The translations under genes were made by a program, and so were the position numbers. A DNA stretch of 64,000 nt from Pseudomonas syringae (lineage in GTDB: Bacteria; Pseudomonadota; Gammaproteobacteria; Pseudomonadales; Pseudomonadaceae): contig NZ_WKEQ01000009.1 in the NCBI RefSeq assembly GCF_021605415.1, forward strand, positions 121,277 to 185,276, given 5' to 3'. Positions 37,680-46,691 of the stretch are shown here, piece after piece (positions within the stretch are counted from its first letter, which is position 1; the number at the start of each line of letters is the position of its first letter). The notes beneath the pieces are model-generated. The model was not told the origin of the DNA. It was given only the letters and a program-made list of their open reading frames with translations, and ran no database searches.

Positions 37680-37770
37680 CATCGCTGGCAAGCCAGCTCC
37701 CACAGGTTTTCTGTTGTTCACGCAAATGTGCCCGACGCAAAACCTTGTGGGAGCTGGCTTGCCAGCGATG
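37680..37770. repeat. REPIN-like doublet
   Basis: CATCGCTGGCAAGCCAGC at 37680-37697 faces GCTGGCTTGCCAGCGATG ending at 37770. Lies between the regulator relic and the acylase gene 3' end. Confidence 0.85.
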
Positions 37771-37793
37771 GGGCCAGTTCATACATCACAAAT

Positions 37794-40196
37794 CTATTGG
37801 GTCACCCGCGCCGGCAGCAGCTTCAACGTACTGCGTGTATTCGCCGTCACTTCTTCATCGCTGAAATGCGCCTGCATGTACATCCCGTCGACATACGCCT
37901 CGGCCTGATCGTCATAGTGACGGTCGAACGGCACGCCGCTCTGGCCGACCGGGTTGATGGTCAGGCTGTGGGTCGGGTCGGCGAAATCAATCAGGCGCCG
38001 CGTCGATGGCCCATAGGTCACCGGCCACGGCGCCGGGCCGATCTTCGCCGAGAGGTTGTTCGGCACTTCATGGGAGCCGGGTACGGCAAACGGGCCGACG
38101 TTGAAAATCCGCTCCAACGGTTTCTGCTGCCCCAGCGGATGGGCGTGGGTCAGCGTATGGGCCTTGCCCCATTGCCATTGCGCGGCATCGTCGCCCAGCA
38201 CCTGTTTCAGATGCCTCATGCTCGCCTGCCACGCGGTTTTCACTGTGTCGGCGCGGGTTTCTTTGGCCGGTGTGCTGCGATTGTCCCACCACGCTGAGTC
38301 GGCGCTCGCAGCCAAACGCGGCAGGGCTGAATCGATCACCCGGGTCGACAGCAGGGTTTCGAAGAAATCATTGCCCAGTTCATCGCGCATCGCCGCGTCG
38401 GCCAAGTCGTAGAGGAACTGGTTGAACACCGTCCCGCTGATCGAATCCAGCGGATAGTCGCCTTGCCATTTCGCCAGTTGCTCGACCAGTTTCAGCTCGG
38501 CGGGATCACTTGCGACCTCACGCAGCACCGGCAGCAATGGCGCAAGTGTGCGAGGGCCGTACGCGGTGGTGGTGCCCAGTTGCAGCTTCTGGCTGTTTTC
38601 CAGATCCCACTTGATGGCCTTGTCGCCGAGCTGACGATTGAGCTGTTGGCCGCGATCGGCGAGGTTGTAGTAACCGGGAATCTCCATGCCCGTCAGCGAC
38701 AGCGGCTGGAAATTGGCCGAGACGATGTAGCCGCGCGCCGGGTTTTCCTCCTGCGGGTTGGCGCTGAACGGATAGAAACCGTCCTTGTCGGCATCGGTGG
38801 TGCTGCCGTCGAGGATGAACCACGGACGGACACCGGCCGGGCGCTTGGGCAACTGCGCGGCGGCCCACCAGCCGATATCACCCTTGGCGTTGGCCCAGAC
38901 AATGTTCAAGCCCGGCGCCTGGACTTTTGCGGCAGCGCTGCGCGCCTTGACCAGGGTGTCGGCGCGATTGAGCTGGTAGAAGCCGTCGAGGATCGGATTC
39001 TCGCTTTCGAGGAATGCCCACCACATCGCAATCGGGGTTTTACCGGCGGCGGTGCCAAGGGCATCGTTGACGATCGGGCCGTGGGGTGACTGGCGCAGCG
39101 TCAGGGTGACCGGCGCCTGTCCTTTCACGGCGATTTGCTGCTCGCTGCTGACCATGTCCACCCACTGACCGCGATACCAGACCTGATTGGGGTTGTCCGG
39201 GTTGACCTTCTCGGCGATCAGGTCGAGGTCGTCATTCTGGAACATGGTGATGCTCCAGCCGAAGTCGCGGTTCATGCCCAGCGAGGCGAACGGCATCAGC
39301 GCCTGATAATGGCCGTAGAGTTCAAAGCCTGGTGCCGACAGCTGCGCTTCATACCACACCGACGGTGCGGAGAAGCGAATGTGCGGATCGCCCGCGAGCA
39401 ACGGTTTGGCGCTTTTGGTGCGGCTGCCGGCGACGACCCAGGCGTTGCTGCCCTCGAACTGCGGCAGGCCATTGTCGGCCAGGGCCTGTTCGCTGAGACG
39501 GGCGAGGGCGTTGAGGTCTTTCCAGTCGCCGCTGGCGAGGGCCGGCGCGGCAGCGTTGTCCAGCACGCCTCTGGCCTGCCAGTCGAGATCGAACACCTTC
39601 AGGTAATCGGCGCCCAACTGATCGCGCACATAGGTCAGCAAGGGTTCGGTGCGAAACGCGGCGGCAAAACTGTAGGCCATGTACCCGGCGATGCTGATGG
39701 TGTCCTGTGCGGTGAACGGGCGCTTTGGAATGCCCAGCACGTCGAACTCCACGGGTTTGGCGTGGCTGTCCTGATATTGGTTGATGCCGTCCAGATACGC
39801 CTGCATGGCGATGAACGCCGGCGATTGTTGGTCGAGCTTCGCCAGGTAGGTTTCAGCGCGTTCGCGAATGCGCAGGCTGCGCATCAGCTTGTCGGTGTCG
39901 AGCAACTTCGGGCCGAGCACTTCTGCCAGCTCGCCACGGGCGAGGCGGCGCAGGACTTCCATCTGGAACAGCCGATCCTGGGCGTGGACATAGCCGAGGG
40001 CGCGGTAGAGATCAGGTTCGTTATTGGCGCGGATATGTGGAACGCCACGCTCGTCATAACGCACGGTGACGGAGCTTTGCAGATGTTGCAGTTGCATCGA
40101 GCCCTGACGCGTCGGTTGCTTGCTGTAAACGTACCAGCCACCCCCGGCGGCAATGGCGACTATCAGCAAACCGAGAACGGTCAGGCTACGTTTCAT
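37794..40196 (-). CDS. hacB: Penicillin acylase family protein (HacB-like acyl-homoserine-lactone acylase)
   Basis: An 800-residue N-terminal nucleophile amidase precursor. Signal/anchor residues 4-24; a short chain to about residue 248, then the autocleavage site with the nucleophile serine S250 in EGSNAWVVAG; the long chain contains GDPHIRFSAPSVWYEAQL and the HAHPLG segment. PAO1 PA0305 (HacB) has this position next to spuH and degrades long-chain acyl-homoserine lactones. Exported processing in the periplasm is expected. Symbol by synteny plus family; substrate not readable. Confidence 0.82.
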   Translation of the reverse strand: MKRSLTVLGLLIVAIAAGGGWYVYSKQPTRQGSMQLQHLQSSVTVRYDERGVPHIRANNEPDLYRALGYVHAQDRLFQMEVLRRLARGELAEVLGPKLLDTDKLMRSLRIRERAETYLAKLDQQSPAFIAMQAYLDGINQYQDSHAKPVEFDVLGIPKRPFTAQDTISIAGYMAYSFAAAFRTEPLLTYVRDQLGADYLKVFDLDWQARGVLDNAAAPALASGDWKDLNALARLSEQALADNGLPQFEGSNAWVVAGSRTKSAKPLLAGDPHIRFSAPSVWYEAQLSAPGFELYGHYQALMPFASLGMNRDFGWSITMFQNDDLDLIAEKVNPDNPNQVWYRGQWVDMVSSEQQIAVKGQAPVTLTLRQSPHGPIVNDALGTAAGKTPIAMWWAFLESENPILDGFYQLNRADTLVKARSAAAKVQAPGLNIVWANAKGDIGWWAAAQLPKRPAGVRPWFILDGSTTDADKDGFYPFSANPQEENPARGYIVSANFQPLSLTGMEIPGYYNLADRGQQLNRQLGDKAIKWDLENSQKLQLGTTTAYGPRTLAPLLPVLREVASDPAELKLVEQLAKWQGDYPLDSISGTVFNQFLYDLADAAMRDELGNDFFETLLSTRVIDSALPRLAASADSAWWDNRSTPAKETRADTVKTAWQASMRHLKQVLGDDAAQWQWGKAHTLTHAHPLGQQKPLERIFNVGPFAVPGSHEVPNNLSAKIGPAPWPVTYGPSTRRLIDFADPTHSLTINPVGQSGVPFDRHYDDQAEAYVDGMYMQAHFSDEEVTANTRSTLKLLPARVTQ

Positions 40197-40307
40197 GATG
40201 ATTCCTTGTTGTTTATGAATGACGGCTGTCCTGAGGCATCACTGTTTAACACGTCAGACCGGGTTGGCCCATCATCCCTAAGAGGGATTCATATTGCGGC
40301 GTTTTGC

Positions 40308-40889
40308 CTATTTCATCGGGTCGACAGGCCACGGGCAGTAACACCCTACCGCCAGTGTGTGGGTGGCACTCACTTCACGACCCTCGTTTAATGCTTGCAG
40401 GATCGGCTCGATAAAACTGTTACTGGCATTGCATGTCAGGCCTTCGCTGTAAGGCCCGAAATACGCCAGTTTGCCGCTGCGATCCCAGATCGCTACGGCC
40501 GGGCTGGCGGGAATTTGCTCGGAGCCAGGCAAGACGGCGACGGGTTTCAGATGGCTAAGGGTGGCGGGCAACTGGCCGTGGCTGCCGGGCTTCTGCACGG
40601 CGAAAAACTCCACACCCTTGGCACCGAACTGTTCAACCATTTCTGTGAGGTGCTGTTGATTGCCGACGTTGCACGGGCAGGCAGGATCCCAGAAATGCAC
40701 GAGGCGGATATTGCCCGGGCCGGCGAGGTCGTCAGGCAGGCGCAGCGGATCACCGGAAAACACCGCCGTGTGTTCGCTGAAAGCGCGCAGGTAGCGACCC
40801 TGAAACCAGTCATAGGCCGCCCACAACACGCCGGCGCATACAAACGCGAGCAGGCCGGCAAACAGCGCGGTGCGGTAGGACGAACGCAT
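40308..40889 (-). CDS. Membrane-anchored thioredoxin-like protein (DUF6436-type)
   Basis: A 193-residue protein with one N-terminal membrane segment (residues 8-27), then a thioredoxin-like periplasmic domain: RLVHFWDPACPCNVGNQQHL has a CPC pair where thioredoxins have CxxC, and PASPAVAIWDRSGKLAYFGPYS is the cis-Pro strand region. Two more Cys (CYC) sit near the C-terminus. The CPC motif suggests a redox or metal role rather than a standard disulfide reductase. It has the same orientation as hacB, 111 bp apart. Confidence 0.7.
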   Translation of the reverse strand: MRSSYRTALFAGLLAFVCAGVLWAAYDWFQGRYLRAFSEHTAVFSGDPLRLPDDLAGPGNIRLVHFWDPACPCNVGNQQHLTEMVEQFGAKGVEFFAVQKPGSHGQLPATLSHLKPVAVLPGSEQIPASPAVAIWDRSGKLAYFGPYSEGLTCNASNSFIEPILQALNEGREVSATHTLAVGCYCPWPVDPMK

Positions 40890-40988
40890 GGTTTTTCAAT
40901 CCTCGAAGGCCGGCTAGCTTGCCATGCTTGCCGCGACAGATGAATATCGCAGGCCGATAAAGTCCGTTTACCGCTTTGGAATGTCCTC

Positions 40989-41936
40989 ATGTCTGCCAGT
41001 TTCGACCCCGATCATTTGCGCGCCAGCCTCAAGCCCTTGGCCGAATGGCAGCCGCTGTCGGTCGAGGCGCAGGCGTATCAGTGCTTCTATCGGATAGATT
41101 TTCCAGGGCGTGACATGTGGCGCGGCATGGGCCGTTTCGAAGTCGACGGTTATCAATTGGTCAGCCAGTGTTGGTGGCCGGAAAAGGTCAAGGGCACGTT
41201 GTTCCTGATCCATGGCTTTTACGACCACACCGGCCTCTATCGGCATGTGATCGAGTGGGCGCTGGATCAGGGCTTTGCCGTGGTCGCCTGCGATTTGCCG
41301 GGTCACGGATTGTCCAGCGGCGCGCGGGCGAGCATTCGTGATTTTGCCGAGTATCAGGACACCTTGCTGGGCCTGTTTGCTGAAGCGAACTCCATTGCGT
41401 TGCCGCAGCCGTGGCACCTGTGCGGGCAAAGCACCGGCGGGGCGATTGTGGTCGATCATGTGCTCAACCATGGCGTCGACAGTCCGGCTCAGGGTCAATT
41501 GATTCTGCTGGCGCCACTGGTGCGCCCAAGAGCGTGGGGTTGGTCGCAATTGAGTTATTACCTGCTGCGGCCGTTCGTGCGAGGCATTGCCCGGCGTTTC
41601 AGCGAGAACTCCAATGACCCGGACTTTTTGCCGTTCCTGCAGGCCGATCCGTTGCAGCCGCTGCGCCTGCCAACGGCGTGGGTGGGGGCGTTGAAGCGCT
41701 GGATCGGTCGAGTGGAAAGCGCGCCGAAGAGCCCGCGCCGGCCTCTGATCATTCAGGGCCAGGAAGACATGACGGTGGATTGGCGGCACAACCTGGAAGT
41801 ATTGCGCGGCAAGTTTGATCGGCCGCAAGTGCTGCTATTGCCGACGGCGCGGCATCATCTGGCCAATGAGACGGTGGAGTTGCGTACGCAGTATTTCGAG
41901 TTTCTGAGCAAGCGGATCAAGGGCCGGAATCTCTAG
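40989..41936 (+). CDS. Alpha/beta hydrolase (monoglyceride lipase/lysophospholipase-like)
   Basis: A 315-residue cytosolic hydrolase. Catalytic serine in CGQSTGG (about residue 142), oxyanion strand FLIHGFYDHTGLYRHVI at ~75, cap region, Asp in GQEDMTVDW and His in ARHHLANE near the C-terminus. Full triad present. Divergent from the thioredoxin-like gene with a 99-bp gap. Natural substrate unknown. Confidence 0.85.
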   Translation: MSASFDPDHLRASLKPLAEWQPLSVEAQAYQCFYRIDFPGRDMWRGMGRFEVDGYQLVSQCWWPEKVKGTLFLIHGFYDHTGLYRHVIEWALDQGFAVVACDLPGHGLSSGARASIRDFAEYQDTLLGLFAEANSIALPQPWHLCGQSTGGAIVVDHVLNHGVDSPAQGQLILLAPLVRPRAWGWSQLSYYLLRPFVRGIARRFSENSNDPDFLPFLQADPLQPLRLPTAWVGALKRWIGRVESAPKSPRRPLIIQGQEDMTVDWRHNLEVLRGKFDRPQVLLLPTARHHLANETVELRTQYFEFLSKRIKGRNL

Positions 41937-41951
41937 CGTTTTTCCGGGCCT

Positions 41952-42043
41952 CATCGCTGGCAAGCCAGCTCCCACAGGGGGCTGCGGTGAATGCAGAATT
42001 TGTGAACACCACCGAACCTGTGGGGGCTGGCTTGCCAGCGATG
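41952..42043. repeat. REPIN-like doublet
   Basis: TCATCGCTGGCAAGCCAGCT from 41951 faces GCTGGCTTGCCAGCGATG ending at 42043. Between convergent genes. Confidence 0.85.
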
Positions 42044-42063
42044 GGGGTCTGTCAGCAACAAAA

Positions 42064-42816
42064 TTACGGATTCAGGTTCGAGGTGCTTTGCCCCACCGCC
42101 AGCCCCGCCCGAATCGCCGCCAGCGCCGCCTGGTAGTAAGCCTTGCCCTCGGTGGATTCGGCAAAGGTCGCAAACTCTTCCAGCTCTTCGTCCGACAGAT
42201 CGCGGTACACATACAACAAGGTGTTGTTCATGTCGGCGCCAATCTGATCCATCAATCGCTGGCGCTGCCCATTCAGCATGCCTTGGGCCTGACCACCACC
42301 GAGCAGGCCGGGAATCATCGAACTCAAACTGTCCGCCGCGACACCGGCAATCGCCAGGCTGACTTCGGCACCGGCCTCACGGGCGGGCAGGGCCTGAGCG
42401 AGATGGCCGATGATCAGCAGACGGCTGTCACTGGCCGGCATCTTCGGCAAGCCCTTGGCGTTTTTCGCCAATTGATCGCGACGGGTCGCCAGCAACTCGG
42501 CGGCGACGATTTTCTTGCCCAGTGGTGACTGGAAAAAGGCGAGGGCGGGTTTTGGGTCGGCGAGGTTCTGGCGCAGTTGCGCTTTGGCGCGCTGATCCAT
42601 GGCTTGCGGCCCGAAGCGCTGATTGCTGTTGCTCACCAGGGCCTGGAACACCGCTGGCGGCAAGCTGTTCTGATAGCGCTGTTGCGCAGCACTCAAGGCA
42701 TCGTTGAAATGCGCACGTTGTTCTGGCCAGCCGGCGACCGTGTACAACTGATCGTGGCCGTCCGCCCAGGCGGGCAAAACGCAGAACATCAACAGTGAAA
42801 AAAGCAAACGGCGCAT
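42064..42816 (-). CDS. DUF2059 family exported protein
   Basis: A 250-residue protein with a signal peptide (MRRLLFSLLMFCVLPAWA, cleavage after AWA). The C-terminal part (DEELEEFATFAESTEGKAYYQAALAAI) is the DUF2059 signature, found in exported proteins of unknown function. The start at 42816 was chosen because it gives the signal peptide and has AGGAGT upstream; the open frame continues to 42954. Confidence 0.82.
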   Translation of the reverse strand: MRRLLFSLLMFCVLPAWADGHDQLYTVAGWPEQRAHFNDALSAAQQRYQNSLPPAVFQALVSNSNQRFGPQAMDQRAKAQLRQNLADPKPALAFFQSPLGKKIVAAELLATRRDQLAKNAKGLPKMPASDSRLLIIGHLAQALPAREAGAEVSLAIAGVAADSLSSMIPGLLGGGQAQGMLNGQRQRLMDQIGADMNNTLLYVYRDLSDEELEEFATFAESTEGKAYYQAALAAIRAGLAVGQSTSNLNP

Positions 42817-42924
42817 AGGGACTCCTGTCAGCAGCCGACTATTCTCCGTGCGGTGCCGGTACTTGTCGAGAATTCGTATCAAGCCGCCATGCGGCTCTGT
42901 CGGATTTCCTGGCGCCGACATACT

Positions 42925-43557
42925 ATGCGCGCCATGCCAATATCCTCTGAACACCCGCTGCTGTTACGCATTGTCGACGACCTGGCCGAACATGGCTGGT
43001 CGCAGCAGAACATCTTCCTGCCCCAGGATTTGACCCGGGCGTTGGCGGCCGAGTGCCGTAAACGTGATGCCGAGGGCGAACTGGCACCGGCGGCGGTGGG
43101 GCGCGGGCCGTTTTCAGAGATCCGCGAAGGCATTCGCGGCGATCAGATCCAGTGGATCGACCCCGGCGAGGCTGAGGCCAGCGACCGTTATCTGGGACTG
43201 ATGGACAGCCTGCGCGAAGCGCTCAATCGCGGCCTGTTCCTCGGCCTGGAAGATTTCGAATGCCATTTCGCCCTCTATCCACCGGGGGCGTTCTACAAAA
43301 AGCACGTCGACCGCTTCCGCGATGACGACCGGCGCATGGTCTCGGCGGTGATCTATCTGAACGATGCCTGGCTGCCGGAGCACGGCGGTCAGTTGCGCAT
43401 GTACCTGGAAAACGACCGCGTCTACGACGTGCAGCCGACCGGCGGCTGTCTGGTGGTGTTTCTTTCCGGTCAGGTGCCTCACGAAGTCATGCCCGCCACG
43501 CGCGAACGTTTGTCGCTGACGGGCTGGTTTCGGCGCCGTGGCAATGAGCCGTTCTGA
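42925..43557 (+). CDS. 2-oxoglutarate/Fe(II)-dependent oxygenase
   Basis: A 210-residue prolyl-4-hydroxylase-like oxygenase. Iron ligands HVD (in FYKKHVDRFRDDD) and the distal His in SGQVPHEVMPATRERLSLTGWF with the 2-oxoglutarate-binding Arg. The start is uncertain: ATG at 42925 or 42934, neither with a clear ribosome site. The DUF523 gene follows at once, so they are probably co-transcribed. Substrate unknown. Confidence 0.85.
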   Translation: MRAMPISSEHPLLLRIVDDLAEHGWSQQNIFLPQDLTRALAAECRKRDAEGELAPAAVGRGPFSEIREGIRGDQIQWIDPGEAEASDRYLGLMDSLREALNRGLFLGLEDFECHFALYPPGAFYKKHVDRFRDDDRRMVSAVIYLNDAWLPEHGGQLRMYLENDRVYDVQPTGGCLVVFLSGQVPHEVMPATRERLSLTGWFRRRGNEPF

Positions 43558-43558
43558 G

Positions 43559-44044
43559 ATGGAAAAGATTCTGGTCAGCCGCTGCCTGCTCGGTCACCGT
43601 GTGCGTTATGACGGCGGGGCGAGCGGGCCATTTGATCTGCTGGAGCAATGGATCCGCGAAGGCCGGGTCGTGCCGTTGTGCCCGGAAGTCGCCGGCGGTT
43701 TGCCGACGCCTCGCGCGGCGGCGGAGATTCCCGGCGGGCAGGGCGGTGAGGTGCTCGACGGATTGGCGTCGGTGATCACCACGGACGGCGAGGATGTCAG
43801 TGCGCAGTTTTTGTCTGGCGCACAACAGGCGCTCGAGTGGGTGCAACGGCACGGCATCCGGATCGCGGTGCTCAAAGCCAATAGCCCGTCCTGCGGCAAC
43901 CGACAGACGTATGACGGGACGTTCAGCGGCGTGAAGGTCGGCGGCGAGGGGGTGACGGCTGCGTTGCTCAAACGCCATGGTGTGCAGGTGTTCAGTGAAT
44001 TGGAACTGCCCGAAGCCGCCCAGGCTCTGGCCCAACTCGACTAG
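43559..44044 (+). CDS. DUF523 family protein
   Basis: A 161-residue protein beginning EKILVSRCLLGHRVRYDGG with the conserved C-E/G-P-SCG cysteine residues (VSRCLLG; LCPEVAGGLPTPR; NSPSCGN) of the DUF523 family, a possible cysteine-based metal or redox site. ATG at 43559 fits the family start, directly after the oxygenase stop; ATG 43544 (overlapping) is an alternative. Function unknown. Confidence 0.82.
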   Translation: MEKILVSRCLLGHRVRYDGGASGPFDLLEQWIREGRVVPLCPEVAGGLPTPRAAAEIPGGQGGEVLDGLASVITTDGEDVSAQFLSGAQQALEWVQRHGIRIAVLKANSPSCGNRQTYDGTFSGVKVGGEGVTAALLKRHGVQVFSELELPEAAQALAQLD

Positions 44045-44060
44045 AGATTCACCACTACCC

Positions 44061-44092
44061 CCTGTGGGAGCTGGCAAGCCAGCTCCCACAGG
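44061..44092. repeat. Collapsed REP palindrome acting as a hairpin
   Basis: CCTGTGGGAGCTGGC, AA, GCCAGCTCCCACAGG: a perfect 15-bp stem with a 2-nt loop. It looks like a REPIN whose spacer has been deleted, leaving arms fused. Lies between two convergent genes and could end both transcripts. Confidence 0.85.
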
Positions 44093-44100
44093 TATTGTGG

Positions 44101-44670
44101 TTACTTCGGCTCGGTGAGCCACTTCTGCGTCAAGGCCTCCAGTCGGCCATCCGCCTTGATCCGCGCCAACGCGCTGTCCAGGCTCGCCTGAAACGCCGGA
44201 TTGCCCTTCTGAAACGGAATCGCCAGATTCACCGGCTCGGAGGGTTTCGATTTTCCCTCGTTCAATGTCTGCACCAATACCATCGGCCGCTGCTGCGGTT
44301 CTTCATGGACAAACATTTGCGCATCAGCCTTGGTGTACGCCTCGCTGAAGGCGAAACGTTCCTTGAGTTCCGGGGTCAGTGCTATGTGATTGAGCGCGAC
44401 GTCGTACTTGCCGCTTTCGACGCCCTGGAGCAAGTCGCCCGCATCGGTGACGATGAAGTCGGCGCGCACATCCAGCTCGGCGGCGAGCATCTGACCCAGC
44501 TCCACTTCAAACCCGGTGAGTTTGTCGCCTTCCTTGTAATTGAAGGGCGGTGTATTAGCCTCAAGGGCGATGCGCAGTTCGCCACGGTCGTTAATGTCGT
44601 CGATCAATTCGGCATGAGCCAGAGGACTCAAAAGGGGTAGCAGGCAGATCAGTCCAGGCAGAAAACGCAT
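44101..44670 (-). CDS. Short polar-amino-acid-type substrate-binding protein
   Basis: A 189-residue exported SBP_bac_3-like protein. Signal peptide residues 1-20 (LPGLICLLPLLSPLAHA), then LRIALEANTPPFNYKEGDKLTGFEVELG and DVALNHIALTPELKERFAFSEAY, the first-lobe landmarks. The second lobe is much shortened: text passes from VHEEPQQRPMV to GNPAFQASLDSALARIKADG directly, against about 240-260 residues in the family. ATG at 44670 has AGGAGT. No ABC permease or ATPase is adjacent. It may bind a ligand atypically. Confidence 0.75.
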   Translation of the reverse strand: MRFLPGLICLLPLLSPLAHAELIDDINDRGELRIALEANTPPFNYKEGDKLTGFEVELGQMLAAELDVRADFIVTDAGDLLQGVESGKYDVALNHIALTPELKERFAFSEAYTKADAQMFVHEEPQQRPMVLVQTLNEGKSKPSEPVNLAIPFQKGNPAFQASLDSALARIKADGRLEALTQKWLTEPK

Positions 44671-44806
44671 GGTCACTCCTTTGAAAACATTTATCGCGAC
44701 GCTCTGATTCAGGCTCGCTTTGCTATGGTTGTCGAGTGCCTTCGACAACGAATGGTCATGAAGTTGTCATGACCGAGCGGATTTTACGGAAAAACTGGAG
44801 AAGAAA

Positions 44807-45232
44807 ATGAAAAGCTTTATGTCACGTGCAGCGTTGGCGGGTGTGCTGATGGGTGTTTCGGTGCTGGCCAGCGCGGCGACGCCGGCGCCGAAAGATGCTG
44901 AAGTGTTCATCGTTTCTCCCGAAGACGGGGCGACGGTTTCTCAAGAGTTCAAGGTCAAGTTCGGCACGAAGAACATCGCGCTGGCCCCGGCGGGTGACGT
45001 CACCAAAAACACCGGCCACCACCACTTGCTGATCGATGTCGACGACCTGCCGGCCGAAGGCGCGCCCATTCCGACTGACGCGCATCACATGCATTTCGGC
45101 AAGGCGCAGACCGAAGCCACCATCAAACTGGCCCCGGGCAAACACACCTTGCAATTGATCCTCGGCGACAGCGGCCACATGCCATTCGACCCATCGATCG
45201 TTTCCGAAAAAATCACGGTAAACGTCAAATAA
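44807..45232 (+). CDS. DUF4399 periplasmic protein
   Basis: A 141-residue protein with a signal peptide (MSRAALAGVLMGVSVLASA). The mature part VFIVSPEDGATVSQEFKVKFG, NTGHHHLLIDVDDLP and DAHHMHFGKAQTEATI matches DUF4399, rich in His (GHHHL, HHMHFG), suggesting metal binding (inference). A terminator follows directly. Confidence 0.85.
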   Translation: MKSFMSRAALAGVLMGVSVLASAATPAPKDAEVFIVSPEDGATVSQEFKVKFGTKNIALAPAGDVTKNTGHHHLLIDVDDLPAEGAPIPTDAHHMHFGKAQTEATIKLAPGKHTLQLILGDSGHMPFDPSIVSEKITVNVK

Positions 45233-45236
45233 AAAA

Positions 45237-45260
45237 GGGAGCCCTTCGGGGCTCCCTTTT
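45237..45260. terminator. Bidirectional terminator between DUF4399 gene and serA
   Basis: GGGAGCCC, TTCG, GGGCTCCC followed by TTTT and preceded by A-run; the TTCG tetraloop makes it very stable. Confidence 0.92.
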
Positions 45261-45346
45261 CATTTGCAGCTCCAAGCTTTGAGCTGCAAGCCTCAAACTG
45301 AAGCGAGCGCCACTTGCCGCTCACCGCTTGTAGCTTGCGGCTGTTC

Positions 45347-46576
45347 TCAGAAGAGAACCCGACTGCGGATGGTGCCGTTGATGTGCTGCAGTTTCTCTTG
45401 CGCCAGATCCGAGTATTCGGCGTCTACGTCGATCACCACGTAGCCGACTTTCTCGTTGGTCTGCAGGAACTGACCGGAGATGTTGATGCCGTTTTCGGCG
45501 AAGACCTTGTTGATCTCGCTCATCACGCCCGGGATGTTCTCGTGGATGTGCAGCAGGCGGTGCTTGCCAGGGTGAGCCGGCAGGGCCACTTCCGGGAAGT
45601 TCACCGACGAAACGGACGTGCCGTTGTCGCTGTACTTGACCAGTTTTTCCGCCACTTCCAGACCGATGTTGGCTTGCGCTTCAGCGGTGGAACCGCCGAT
45701 GTGCGGGGTCAGGATGACGTTGTCGAGGCCACGCAGCGGGCTTTCGAATTCTTCGTCGTTCGAGCGTGGCTCGACCGGGAAGACGTCGATGGCGGCGCCG
45801 ATCAGGTGCTTGTCCTTGATCGCGGCGGCCAGGTGATCCAGTTCGACCACGGTGCCGCGAGCAGCGTTGATCAGGATGCCGCCCTTCTTGATGGCGCGAA
45901 TTTCCTTCTCGCCCATCATCCACTGGGTGGCGGCGGTTTCCGGAACGTGCAGGGTGACGATGTCGGACATCGCCAGCAGTTCGTGCAGGTTGCCGACCTG
46001 AGTGGCGTTACCCAGCGGCAGCTTGGTCACGGTGTCGTAAAAGAACACCTGCATGCCCAGGCCCTCGGCCAGCACCGACAGTTGCGTACCGATCGAGCCG
46101 TAGCCGACGATGCCCAGCTTCTTGCCACGAATCTCGAAGGAGTTCGCCGCGCTCTTGATCCAGCCGCCACGGTGGCAGGACGCATTTTTCTCGGGGATGC
46201 CGCGCAGCAGCAGGATCGCTTCGGCCAGCACCAGTTCCGCCACGGAGCGGGTGTTGGAGTATGGCGCGTTGAACACGGCGATGCCGCGCTCGCGGGCCGC
46301 ATCCAGGTCAACCTGGTTGGTGCCGATGCAGAAACAGCCGACCGCGACCAGCTTCTTCGCGTGATCGAAGATCTCTTCGGTCAGTTGGGTGCGCGAACGA
46401 ATGCCGATGAAGTGAGCGTCAGCAATCTTTTCCTTGAGCTGGGCTTCCGGCAAGGAACCTGTCAGGTATTCGATGCTGGTATAGCCCGCCGCCTTGAGGA
46501 CGTCGACAGCCGATTGGTGGACGCCTTCGAGAAGAAGGAACTTGATCTTGCTCTTATCGAGAGAAGTCTTGCTCAT
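45347..46576 (-). CDS. serA: D-3-phosphoglycerate dehydrogenase
   Basis: A 409-residue SerA: NAD-binding GYGSIGTQLSVLAEGLG, catalytic Arg-Glu-His set (NAARGTVVEL, LTPHIGGSTAEAQ), and a C-terminal ACT domain (from HRLLHIHENIPGVMSEINKV) for serine feedback. First step of serine synthesis. In Pseudomonas stutzeri the reaction is driven by coupling: SerA reduces 2-oxoglutarate to D-2-hydroxyglutarate, which D2HGDH reoxidises; that enzyme gene is divergent from serA here. Confidence 0.95.
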   Translation of the reverse strand: MSKTSLDKSKIKFLLLEGVHQSAVDVLKAAGYTSIEYLTGSLPEAQLKEKIADAHFIGIRSRTQLTEEIFDHAKKLVAVGCFCIGTNQVDLDAARERGIAVFNAPYSNTRSVAELVLAEAILLLRGIPEKNASCHRGGWIKSAANSFEIRGKKLGIVGYGSIGTQLSVLAEGLGMQVFFYDTVTKLPLGNATQVGNLHELLAMSDIVTLHVPETAATQWMMGEKEIRAIKKGGILINAARGTVVELDHLAAAIKDKHLIGAAIDVFPVEPRSNDEEFESPLRGLDNVILTPHIGGSTAEAQANIGLEVAEKLVKYSDNGTSVSSVNFPEVALPAHPGKHRLLHIHENIPGVMSEINKVFAENGINISGQFLQTNEKVGYVVIDVDAEYSDLAQEKLQHINGTIRSRVLF

Positions 46577-46691
46577 CTGCGTAAACCTGTATCCCGGAGA
46601 AAAATGGCAGGAAGAGGGCAGCGGGAGCTGACCCGGACGGCAAAAAAGCCATCACCGCGAATCGGCCGTTGGGCACTGGTCCGCGGGGTCG

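Noticed and set aside
39135..40391. 418-codon plus-strand frame opposite the acylase gene
   Set aside because: Antisense shadow; the minus-strand acylase has signal peptide and catalytic serine motif.
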